NCBI GenBank assembly: GCA_003162255.1
Contig: PMMJ01000382.1
Coordinates: 2,585-16,173, forward strand
Direction of reading: 5' to 3'
From: Acidobacteriaceae bacterium
GTDB lineage: Bacteria > Acidobacteriota > Terriglobia > Terriglobales > Acidobacteriaceae
DNA length: 13,589 nucleotides
Position numbers and translations under genes: made by a program
Shown: in pieces, positions 7,760-13,589 of the stretch
How positions within the stretch are numbered: position 1 is the stretch's first letter
Layout: each line of letters begins with the position of its first letter
The notes under the pieces: generated by a model
What the model was told of the DNA's origin: nothing
What the model saw: only the letters and a program-made list of their open reading frames with translations
The model's database searches: none

Positions 7760-8653
7760 ATGGCCAAACTTGGATTTATCGGTCTCGGCGTGATGGGCGG
7801 CAACATGGTCGCCCGCCTGCTCGAAAAAGGTCACACCGTGACCGGCTACAATCGGACGCGCTCCAAGGCGCAATGGCTGATCGACAAAGGCATGAAGTTT
7901 GCCGAGTCTCCCAAGGCCGTGGCGGCTGCATCCGATGTGACGTTCACCATGGTGACGAACGCCGCCGCACTCGCGGCGGTGACGGACGGGCCGGATGGAT
8001 TGCTCGAGGGCATTGGCGCCGGCAAGTTCCACATTGACATGAGCACCGTGAGCCCCGAAGTGAGCCGCGCGCTGGCAGCGAAGGTTCGCGAGAAGGGCGC
8101 CGACATGATCGATGCGCCGGTTTCGGGGAGCGTCATCACACTGCAGCAGGGCAAGCTGTCCGTGATGGTCGGTGGCCGCAAAGAAAGTTTCGAGCACCTG
8201 AAGCCATTGCTTCTCGATATCGGGCCCAAGGTGACGCACGTCGGCGACAACGGCGTGGCGCTAGCGATGAAGATCGCGGTGAATCTCCAGTTAGCAGTAC
8301 AGATGATGGCGTTCTGCGAAGGTGTGCTGCTGGCGGAGAAGAGCGGGATTTCACGTGAGGTTGCGGTGGACGTAATGACTCACAGCGCGATCGCGTCGCC
8401 CATGATTCAGTACCGCGGTCCTTTCGTCCTGCAGCAACCGAAAGAAGCCTGGTTCGACGTCAACATGATGCAGAAGGACATGCTGCTGGCGATGGAGTTG
8501 GGTCGCAAGCTAAATGTTCCCGTCCCTACCACTGCCGTCAGCAACGAGTTCCTGACCGCAGCGCGCGGCATGGGCTGGGAGAAGCTGGACTTTGCCGTCA
8601 TGTTTGATGTTCTGGCGCGCATGTCGGGAGTAACTACAGGAGTCCAAAAATGA
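7760..8653 (+). CDS. Beta-hydroxyacid dehydrogenase (3-hydroxyisobutyrate / tartronate-semialdehyde reductase type)
   Basis: A 297-residue NAD(P)-dependent oxidoreductase interconverting a beta-hydroxy acid and its semialdehyde. The ATG at 7760 follows AAGGGA and directly precedes the Rossmann fingerprint LGFIGLGVMGGNM (GxGxxG at 8-13). It also shows the substrate loop DAPVSGS (118-124), the catalytic Lys171 and Asn175 of the GxxxKxxxN helix (GVALAMKIAVN) and WFDVNMMQKDMLLA (231-244) with Lys239-Asp240. The family covers 3-hydroxyisobutyrate dehydrogenase, tartronate-semialdehyde reductase and glyoxylate/succinic-semialdehyde reductase; residue inspection alone does not separate them. NRTRSK (31-36) follows the second beta strand, and its arginines would suit NADPH rather than NADH. 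Its TGA overlaps the next ATG by four bases (ATGA), showing translational coupling to the E1 genes. Confidence 0.9.
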   Translation: MAKLGFIGLGVMGGNMVARLLEKGHTVTGYNRTRSKAQWLIDKGMKFAESPKAVAAASDVTFTMVTNAAALAAVTDGPDGLLEGIGAGKFHIDMSTVSPEVSRALAAKVREKGADMIDAPVSGSVITLQQGKLSVMVGGRKESFEHLKPLLLDIGPKVTHVGDNGVALAMKIAVNLQLAVQMMAFCEGVLLAEKSGISREVAVDVMTHSAIASPMIQYRGPFVLQQPKEAWFDVNMMQKDMLLAMELGRKLNVPVPTTAVSNEFLTAARGMGWEKLDFAVMFDVLARMSGVTTGVQK

Positions 8654-9642
8654 CGACCGTTACACAACCGAAAGAAGCATCGGAAAAAGTCGATTTGTGG
8701 CTCCGGATGTACCGGCAGATGGTCGCCATCCGCCAATTTGAAGCGCAGGTCAACGAGCTCTACACGCGGGCGTTGATGCCCGGCTTGGCGCATCTTTACA
8801 TCGGTGAAGAGGCGGTCGCCGTCGGCGTATGCGAAGCGCTAGAACGCACCGACTACATCACCAGCACGCATCGCGGTCACGGACATTGTTTGGCGAAAGG
8901 CGCTTCCCCCGATCGAATGTTCGCCGAACTGCTGGGCAAGAAGGCCGGGTACTGCAAGGGCAAAGGCGGTTCCATGCACATTGCGGACCCGGCCACCGGC
9001 AACCTGGGAGCGAACGCGATCGTATGCGGCAGCGCCGGCATTGCCACGGGAGCCGCGTTTTCGTCCCGGTGTCTCGGCAACGGCCGGGTGTCGGTATGTT
9101 TTTTCGGAGAAGGCGCGCTCGGCCAAGGTGTGCTGTACGAAGAGATGAACCTCGCCCAACTCTTTAAGCTTCCCGTGATTTACGTCTGCGAGAACAACCT
9201 CTATACGGAATACACGCATTACTCGGAAACGACGGCTGGGGATATTCTCTCTCGCGCGATTGCCTTCGGCTTAGAGGCCGCCAGCGTGGATGGGCAGGAT
9301 GTACGCGCTGTTCATGCCACCGCACAGCGACTGGTGGATCGCGCTCGCCGTGGTGACGGTCCTGCGTTCCTGCTCTGCGATACCTATCGCTACCACGGTC
9401 ATCACGTGGGCGACATCAACCGCGAATACTACCGCTCCAAGCAGGAAGAACATCTATGGAAGACGGAGCGCGATCCGATCGCGAAACTCGGCAAGTGGCT
9501 AGTCGAGCAGAAACTCGCCGATGTGGCGGCGCTTGATCGACTGCAGACTGAACTTGAGTCCGAGATGAAGAAGGCGGTTGACTTCGCAGTGGCGGCGCCT
9601 TACCCGGCCGTCGATGAAGTGGGCGAGGACGTGTATGCCTGA
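8650..9642 (+). CDS. Thiamine-diphosphate 2-oxoacid dehydrogenase, E1 alpha subunit
   Basis: A 330-residue E1 alpha subunit that, with E1 beta, decarboxylates a 2-oxo acid (or cleaves acetoin in the Aco group) and passes the acyl unit to a lipoylated E2. The ATG at 8650 has AGGAG seven bases upstream. Family marks: RQFEAQVNELYTR and GLAHLYIGEEAVAVGV at the N-terminus, TSTHRGHGHCLAKG (71-84), KGKGGSMHI (103-111), the thiamine-diphosphate/metal motif from GEG (153-155) to NN (182-183), and DTYRYHGHHVGD (244-255). The motif reads FFGEGALGQG where FFGDG is usual: Glu154 replaces the magnesium-binding Asp. The gene overlaps both neighbours, by 4 bp upstream and 8 bp downstream, so the subunits are made together. 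Substrate may be pyruvate, acetoin or a branched-chain acid; the sequence does not decide. Confidence 0.9.
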   Translation: MTTVTQPKEASEKVDLWLRMYRQMVAIRQFEAQVNELYTRALMPGLAHLYIGEEAVAVGVCEALERTDYITSTHRGHGHCLAKGASPDRMFAELLGKKAGYCKGKGGSMHIADPATGNLGANAIVCGSAGIATGAAFSSRCLGNGRVSVCFFGEGALGQGVLYEEMNLAQLFKLPVIYVCENNLYTEYTHYSETTAGDILSRAIAFGLEAASVDGQDVRAVHATAQRLVDRARRGDGPAFLLCDTYRYHGHHVGDINREYYRSKQEEHLWKTERDPIAKLGKWLVEQKLADVAALDRLQTELESEMKKAVDFAVAAPYPAVDEVGEDVYA

Positions 9643-10642
9643 AACTCATCTTCACGCGCGAGACGATCGTGAGCTGACATTCGCGCAGGCTATTCGCGAG
9701 GCGTTGGCCGAAGAGATGCGCCGCGATCCGACTGTTTTTATTCTGGGCGAGGACGTGGCGGAAGCGGGCACGCCGTTTAAAGTTCTCTCTGGCCTGCTGG
9801 AGGAATTCGGCAAAGACCGCGTGCTCGATACGCCGATTTCCGAAGCCGGCTTTACCGGACTCGCCGTGGGCGCGGCCATGACCGGAATGCGTCCGGTGGT
9901 CGACATCATGTTCGGCGACTTCGTCACTCTGACCATGGACCAGATGGTCAACCAGGCCGCCAAGGTCCATTACATGTCGGGCGGAAAATGGCGAGTGCCG
10001 ATGGTGATGCGCACCACGATGGGAGCGACGCGTCGCTCCGCTGCGCAACATTCACAATCCCTGCACGCGTGGTTCTGCCACGTTCCCGGTTTGAAGGTGG
10101 TTCTGCCTTCGACGCCGTACGATGCCAAGGGACTGCTGAAGGCGGCGATTCGCGACGAGAATCCGGTTGTCTTCTTCGAAGACAAGATGATGTACAAGCT
10201 CAAAGGCCCGGTGCCTGCCGACGACTACATCGTCCCGCTGGGCGTGGCGGATGTGAAGCGTGTGGGCGAAGATATCACTCTGGTCGCCACTAGCAGCATG
10301 GTGCAAGTGGCGCTGGGCGCGGCAACGCTCCTGGAAGAAGTCGGAATCAGCGCCGAAGTGGTCGATCCGCGCACCATGTGGCCGCTCGACGAGAGAACTC
10401 TGATTGAATCGGCTAAGAAAACCTCGCGGGCAATCGTTCTCGACGAAGGTTACGAACGCTATGGCGTCACCGCCGAACTTGCTTCGGTGATCGCCACCGG
10501 CGCATTCTACGATCTGGACGCTCCGGTCAAACGCATGGGCGCGATGCATGTTCCAATTCCGTTTTCGCCGCCCCTGGAAGATGTAACCGTGCCAACCGAG
10601 CAGACCGTGTTTGAGGCGGCTCGCGCACTCTGCGGACGGTAA
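9635..10642 (+). CDS. Thiamine-diphosphate 2-oxoacid dehydrogenase, E1 beta subunit
   Basis: The 335-residue transketolase-like partner of E1 alpha. The ATG at 9635 lies inside the end of the alpha gene, with GAGGA five bases upstream, and matches the family N-terminus; the frame is open earlier but lacks such support. Marks: FAQAIREALAEEMRRDPTVF, LGEDVAEAGTPFK (37-49), DTPISEAGFTGLAVGAA with Glu70, which activates the cofactor, GMRPVVDIMFGDF (84-96), QHSQSLHAWFCHVPGLKVV (138-156) with His139, and the C-terminal transketolase domain (about 210-335: TLVATSSMVQVALGAA, RTMWPLDERTL, VLDEGYERYG). The alpha2-beta2 tetramer is cytoplasmic. No E2 or E3 gene follows; the next gene is an M24-fold protein, so the complex must borrow E2/E3 from elsewhere or work in another way. 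Confidence 0.92.
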   Translation: MPETHLHARDDRELTFAQAIREALAEEMRRDPTVFILGEDVAEAGTPFKVLSGLLEEFGKDRVLDTPISEAGFTGLAVGAAMTGMRPVVDIMFGDFVTLTMDQMVNQAAKVHYMSGGKWRVPMVMRTTMGATRRSAAQHSQSLHAWFCHVPGLKVVLPSTPYDAKGLLKAAIRDENPVVFFEDKMMYKLKGPVPADDYIVPLGVADVKRVGEDITLVATSSMVQVALGAATLLEEVGISAEVVDPRTMWPLDERTLIESAKKTSRAIVLDEGYERYGVTAELASVIATGAFYDLDAPVKRMGAMHVPIPFSPPLEDVTVPTEQTVFEAARALCGR

Positions 10643-10644
10643 TT

Positions 10645-10734
10645 AAGAGGTCAGAGGTAAGAGGTCAGATTGCAGAAGAGAAAACCTATATACCTGGGTG
10701 TTGAAGGATCTTACTTCTGCAATCTGACTTCTTA
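10645..10734. repeat. Long imperfect hairpin with short direct repeats in the E1 beta/M24 gap
   Basis: The 137-bp gap (10643-10779) holds arms 10659-10678 and 10714-10733, which are inverted complements over 20 bases with one G-A difference, and pairing extends one more base outwards. The loop is 35 bases and AT-rich in its middle. AAGAGGTCAG also occurs as a direct repeat at 10645-10654 and 10659-10668. This is palindromic intergenic repeat (REP- or MITE-like) architecture, but the sequence alone does not show copies elsewhere. An RNA hairpin here could also stabilise or separate the E1 and M24 messages. There is no clean T-tract directly after it. Confidence 0.65.
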
Positions 10735-10779
10735 ACTTCTGGTTGTTTTCTGAAGCACGTCGCATAAAAGGAGATTCTT

Positions 10780-12126
10780 ATGGCTCTGCCCACTTATGGA
10801 ACAATGGCGGTGGATTGGGAAAACCGGGTTGACTTCGATCGCTTGCGCCGCGAACGCCTGGCGCGCGCCAAGGATCTTCTAACTAAGTCCGGGCTGGGCG
10901 CGCTCTTGTGCTTCGACATGAACAATGTCCGGTACCTGACCGCGACCCACATCGGTACCTGGGCTCAGGACAAGGCGAATCGCTTCACGCTCCTTACGCG
11001 AAACGACGAGCCGATCTTGTGGGATTTCGGATCGGCGGCGAAGCACCATCAATTGCATTGTCCCTGGCTCGGAGAGCGGTCGCGTGCTGGAATCTCGATG
11101 TTGCGTGGCGCCATGACGCCGGAAATGGGGCGCGCCGAAGATGTGGCCAAGAAAATTCGCATCGAGTTAGAAATGCGTGGCCTGCACAAGGAGCCGGTCG
11201 GCATCGACATCATCGAATTGCCGGTCCTCTTCGCTTTGCAAAAAGAAGGCATCAAAGTGGTCGATGGGCAGGCGCTCATGTCGGAAGCTCGCGTCATCAA
11301 GACGCGTGACGAGATCGCGTTGCTCAATACGTCCGCCATGATGGTCGACGCTGCTTATGACGAGTTGTATCGCGCCATGAAGCCGGGCATGAGCGAAAAC
11401 CAGGCGGTGGGCCTGGTAAGCAAGGTGCTCTACGATCTCGGCTCCGAGTATGTCGAAGCCGTAAATGCAATCTCAGGAGAGCGCTGCAATCCGCATCCTC
11501 ACGTTTTCTCGGATCGCGTGCTGCGTCCGGGAGACCCCGTGTATTACGACATTCTCCACTCCTACATGGGATACCGCACCTGTTATTACCGCTGCTTCAC
11601 GATCGGATACGCCTCGCACGCCATGAATGATGCGTATAAACGGTGCCGCGAATATCTCGACGCGGCGATTGAACTCGTGCGCCCGGGACGTACTACCGCC
11701 GAAATTGCCGCCGTGTGGCCGAAGGCGCAGGAGTTCGGTTTCGCAAGTGAGGAAGCGGCTTTCGCACTGCAATACGGTCATGGCATCGGCCTCGCTATCT
11801 GGGAAAAGCCCGTGATCAGCCGTCTCGTGTCACTCGAGCACCCCTGCGAAATCAAGCCCGGCATGGTATTCGCGCTCGAAACTTTCTGGCCCTCGACCGA
11901 TGGCTGGAGCGCCGCTCGCATTGAGGAAGAAATCGTCGTCACCGAAACCGGCCATGAGGTCATCACCCGTTTCCCGGCCGAGGAACTTCTGGTCGCCGGC
12001 AGACACTATTTCACGGTGGATGGTCCGCTTCCCGCGATTCGAGAAACGGAATCGAAACCCAGCAAGCGCGTGCGCGAGATGATCGAAGCCAGCTCCCGGC
12101 AGGAACGCGTCGGCGTAGGCGACTAA
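10780..12126 (+). CDS. M24-fold (Xaa-Pro peptidase/creatinase family) protein with altered metal ligands
   Basis: A 448-residue protein with creatinase-type N-terminal domain (about 20-165, including LLCFDMNNVRYLTATHIGTW) and pita-bread C-terminal domain (about 180-400). AGGAG lies seven bases before the ATG. Family landmarks: EARVIKTRDEIALL (169-182), CNPHPHVFSDRVLRPGD (236-252), first metal Asp257 in YYDI, QYGHGIGL with His334, ALETFWP with Glu367 and ARIEEEIVVTETG with Glu382. The second metal Asp, eleven residues after the first in family members, is Cys268 here (GYRTCYYRCF), and the usual His before Glu-x-Pro is Trp341. Ordinary aminopeptidase activity is therefore doubtful. Non-peptidase M24 enzymes exist, such as creatinase, ectoine hydrolase DoeA and the DMSP lyase DddP, and its place after E1 genes suggests a small-molecule role. 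Which reaction, I cannot say. Confidence 0.85.
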   Translation: MALPTYGTMAVDWENRVDFDRLRRERLARAKDLLTKSGLGALLCFDMNNVRYLTATHIGTWAQDKANRFTLLTRNDEPILWDFGSAAKHHQLHCPWLGERSRAGISMLRGAMTPEMGRAEDVAKKIRIELEMRGLHKEPVGIDIIELPVLFALQKEGIKVVDGQALMSEARVIKTRDEIALLNTSAMMVDAAYDELYRAMKPGMSENQAVGLVSKVLYDLGSEYVEAVNAISGERCNPHPHVFSDRVLRPGDPVYYDILHSYMGYRTCYYRCFTIGYASHAMNDAYKRCREYLDAAIELVRPGRTTAEIAAVWPKAQEFGFASEEAAFALQYGHGIGLAIWEKPVISRLVSLEHPCEIKPGMVFALETFWPSTDGWSAARIEEEIVVTETGHEVITRFPAEELLVAGRHYFTVDGPLPAIRETESKPSKRVREMIEASSRQERVGVGD

Positions 12127-12140
12127 GAAGCGCAACTATA

Positions 12141-12162
12141 GAGACGAGGCTTGCCTCGTCTC
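12141..12162. repeat. Perfect 10-bp inverted repeat between convergent genes
   Basis: GAGACGAGGC and GCCTCGTCTC form a perfect palindrome with a two-base centre, 14 bp after the M24 stop and 38 bp from the cyclophilin stop. It would fold into a stable RNA hairpin on either strand, so it may act as a shared transcript end, although no T-tract follows. GTCTC repeats again directly after it. It could also be a dispersed palindromic repeat. Confidence 0.6.
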
Positions 12163-12199
12163 GTCTCAGGCGTGGCCAGCCTCGTCGCCACTGTGAGGG

Positions 12200-12847
12200 C
12201 TACTTCACGCCTGCCGATGGCTTGGGAGCGTCCGCGGCTCCTTGGATTTCGATGTGCGTGATCTTAACGGGACGAAGCGCGCGATCGCCGTCCGCAGCCA
12301 TGCGAGCAATTTTCTTAACCAGTTCGACAGCGGCGGCATCGCATTGGCCGAAAATGGTGTACTTGCCATTCAGTTGGGCCGCCTGTGGTCCAGTGAACGC
12401 TAGTTCCGTAATGAAGAACTGCGAGCCGTTGGTATTCGGTCCGGCGTTGGCGTAAGCGAGACGCCCGGGGCGATCGAATTTAACCATGGGCGAAGTCTCA
12501 TTCTTGAACGCGATGCCGATATCGCCGCTGCCGGTCCCGGCGGGGTCTCCACCCTGAATCATGAATTCGGGAATCACACGGTGAAAGACAGTGCCGTCAT
12601 AAAGTGGGACGCCGTGTTTCTTCGCGCCAGACACGGGATTGGTCCAATCCTTCGTGCCCTCCGCCAGCCCTATGAAATTCTCGACGCCGATCGGAGCCAC
12701 CTTCGGAAACAACGTGCAGTGGAGGTCTCCAGCGCTGGTGTGAATGATGGCAGTGGGCTCGCTGGTTGCAACGGGCTTGGCCGCCTGCGCGGTGCTGAAC
12801 AGAGAGGTGAAGAGTATCAGGACAATCGTGTGCAATAGAGTTCGCAT
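12200..12847 (-). CDS. Periplasmic cyclophilin-type peptidyl-prolyl cis-trans isomerase
   Basis: A 215-residue exported prolyl isomerase that speeds folding of periplasmic or outer-membrane proteins. The ATG at 12847 has AGGAG five bases upstream and begins a clear signal peptide (hydrophobic 4-19, cleavage after AQA at 20-22); the frame extends 44 codons further upstream without a ribosome site. The cyclophilin domain fills about 31-203: APIGVENFIGLAEG (51-64), the active-site strand GTVFHRVIPEFMIQGGDP with Arg90, Phe95, Met96 and Gln98, RLAYANAGPNTNGSQFFIT (129-147) and LNGKYTIFGQ (159-168). The active-site Arg, Phe and Gln are all present, so it should be active. A short Ala/Pro-rich tail ends the protein. 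It converges on the M24 gene and lies downstream of the dipeptidase gene, with no evident link to the catabolic block. Confidence 0.93.
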   Translation of the reverse strand: MRTLLHTIVLILFTSLFSTAQAAKPVATSEPTAIIHTSAGDLHCTLFPKVAPIGVENFIGLAEGTKDWTNPVSGAKKHGVPLYDGTVFHRVIPEFMIQGGDPAGTGSGDIGIAFKNETSPMVKFDRPGRLAYANAGPNTNGSQFFITELAFTGPQAAQLNGKYTIFGQCDAAAVELVKKIARMAADGDRALRPVKITHIEIQGAADAPKPSAGVK

Positions 12848-12879
12848 GGTTGCTCCTATATGTATTTTGGCAAACTTTA

Positions 12880-12885
12880 ATTGTA
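12880..12885 (-). promoter_or_regulatory. Possible -10 element for the cyclophilin gene
   Basis: TACAAT on the minus strand (five of six positions of TATAAT) lies 32 bp upstream of the cyclophilin ATG in a locally AT-rich stretch, leaving a short leader that carries the ribosome site. No good -35 hexamer is seen at 16-18 bp (best CAGCAA), so the call is weak. Confidence 0.3.
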
Positions 12886-12915
12886 CGACAGTCGATCTCA
12901 GCTTGCTGATGGAGT

Positions 12916-12934
12916 GCCGGGCGTCCCGCCCGGC
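12916..12934. repeat. GC-rich 8-bp hairpin between dipeptidase and cyclophilin genes
   Basis: GCCGGGCG and CGCCCGGC pair perfectly around a three-base loop. A second GC-rich palindromic patch follows at about 12944-12965. On the minus strand the pair lies 41-60 bases after the dipeptidase stop. There is no T-tract, so it is either a weak transcript end, an RNA-stabilising hairpin or a dispersed GC-rich repeat. Confidence 0.5.
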
Positions 12935-12975
12935 CGCGATACTGCCGGACGGCGCGACGCCGGCCGCTCCACCGT

Positions 12976-13589
12976 TCATTTACCGGCTTGCATCTCACTG
13001 CTAACGCGCTCCGCCTCGCGGAAGACGCGGAGCAAGTTGCCGCCAAGTATCTTGCGGATATCGTCGGCGCTGTAACCGCGGTCGAGCAATGCTTGTGTGA
13101 TCTTCGGCAAATCGGCGGCGGAGTCGATGCCTGCGGGAGTCGCTCCGCTGACGCCGTCAAAATCCGATCCCAGGCCGACGTGATCGATGCCAGCGACTTT
13201 GGCGATATGGTCAATGTGATCGATCAGCGAGCTCAGCGGAGGGCGCGGGATTTTCGCGGCCCACTCGCGCTCGATGCGGTCGGAGTCGAGATAGGTGACG
13301 GTTTTTCCGGCGGCCTTGAGTTGGTCGGTGTAGGCCTTGACAGCGTCGTCGCGATCTTTGGCTTGCGCTTCGGCCGCCTTGCGGTAGTTCTCGTCGATGA
13401 AGGCGTTGAAGAAATTTACCTGCACGACGCCTCCGTTCTTCGCGACGGCGCGCAGCATGTCGTCGGTCATGTTGCGCGGATGATTGGTCAAAGCCCGCGC
13501 GGAAGAATGTGACGCGATTACCGGCGCTTTGCTGACAGCCATAGCGTCGTAAAACGTCTTGTCGGCGACGTGGGAGATATCAACCATCA
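12976..13589 (-). CDS. M19-family membrane (renal-type) dipeptidase, C-terminal part
   Basis: The last 204 or so residues of a zinc-dependent M19 dipeptidase, which hydrolyses dipeptides, often with broad or D-residue tolerance. The frame is open to the window edge. The visible Met is the interior of the family motif MVDISHVADKTF, not a start, so the N-terminal half with the first metal ligands (HxD) is outside. Visible landmarks: DISH (His after the second strand), APVIASHSSARAL with the metal-ligand His, NHPRNMTDDMLRAVAKNGGVVQVNFF, DHIDHIAKVAGIDHVGLGSDFDGV with the conserved Asp of GSDFDG, and DIRKILGGNLLRVF near the end. Localisation cannot be judged without the N-terminus, but many relatives are lipoproteins or exported. 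It is followed after 128 bp by the cyclophilin gene on the same strand. Confidence 0.93.
   Translation of the reverse strand, partial: MVDISHVADKTFYDAMAVSKAPVIASHSSARALTNHPRNMTDDMLRAVAKNGGVVQVNFFNAFIDENYRKAAEAQAKDRDDAVKAYTDQLKAAGKTVTYLDSDRIEREWAAKIPRPPLSSLIDHIDHIAKVAGIDHVGLGSDFDGVSGATPAGIDSAADLPKITQALLDRGYSADDIRKILGGNLLRVFREAERVSSEMQAGK

Noticed and set aside
10645..10734. CRISPR-like repeat array
   Set aside because: Only two direct copies of a 10-base unit at a 14-base period, with no spacers and no cas genes nearby.

Overview
The window looks like chromosomal DNA of an Acidobacteriota member (Terriglobia/Koribacter-like). The main reason is a 1198-residue Oar-type TonB-dependent receptor with an N-terminal carboxypeptidase-regulatory-like domain and the LNGRNYENLLQLRPGV-type plug, a family greatly expanded in soil acidobacteria. 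Moderately high GC, AGGAG-type ribosome sites and the gene families fit this. The assignment is inferred from protein families, not from a marker gene.

Layout. (1) 1-363: the 3' half of a tRNA-Leu(UAG), then a frameshifted C-terminal relic of a tyrosine recombinase pointing at the tRNA, which looks like the scar of an integrated element. (2) 364-5294, minus strand: the receptor, a terminator-like hairpin, then an exported alpha/beta hydrolase. (3) 5295-5507: a compact divergent control region with two interlocking promoters and two operator-like sites. (4) 5508-12126, plus strand: a semialdehyde dehydrogenase, an FCD-type GntR regulator with its own operator-like site, a beta-hydroxyacid dehydrogenase, E1 alpha and E1 beta of a thiamine-diphosphate 2-oxoacid dehydrogenase (overlapping genes), a repeat-bearing gap, and an M24-fold protein with altered metal ligands. 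(5) 12200-13589, minus strand: a periplasmic cyclophilin and the C-terminal part of an M19 dipeptidase, probably unrelated to the catabolic block.

The most interesting unit is regions 2-4. The motif TGGTYGGACC occurs twice in the divergent region and once in the promoter of the GntR gene. It matches the TGGT-N3-ACCA form bound by FadR-like GntR regulators. My reading is a locally regulated uptake-and-catabolism locus: the receptor imports a ligand, the exported hydrolase trims an ester or similar bond, and the cytoplasmic dehydrogenases oxidise hydroxy-acid, semialdehyde and 2-oxoacid intermediates. The substrate cannot be read from the sequence. No E2 or E3 subunit is present in the window. 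No CRISPR array, riboswitch or intact mobile element was seen.
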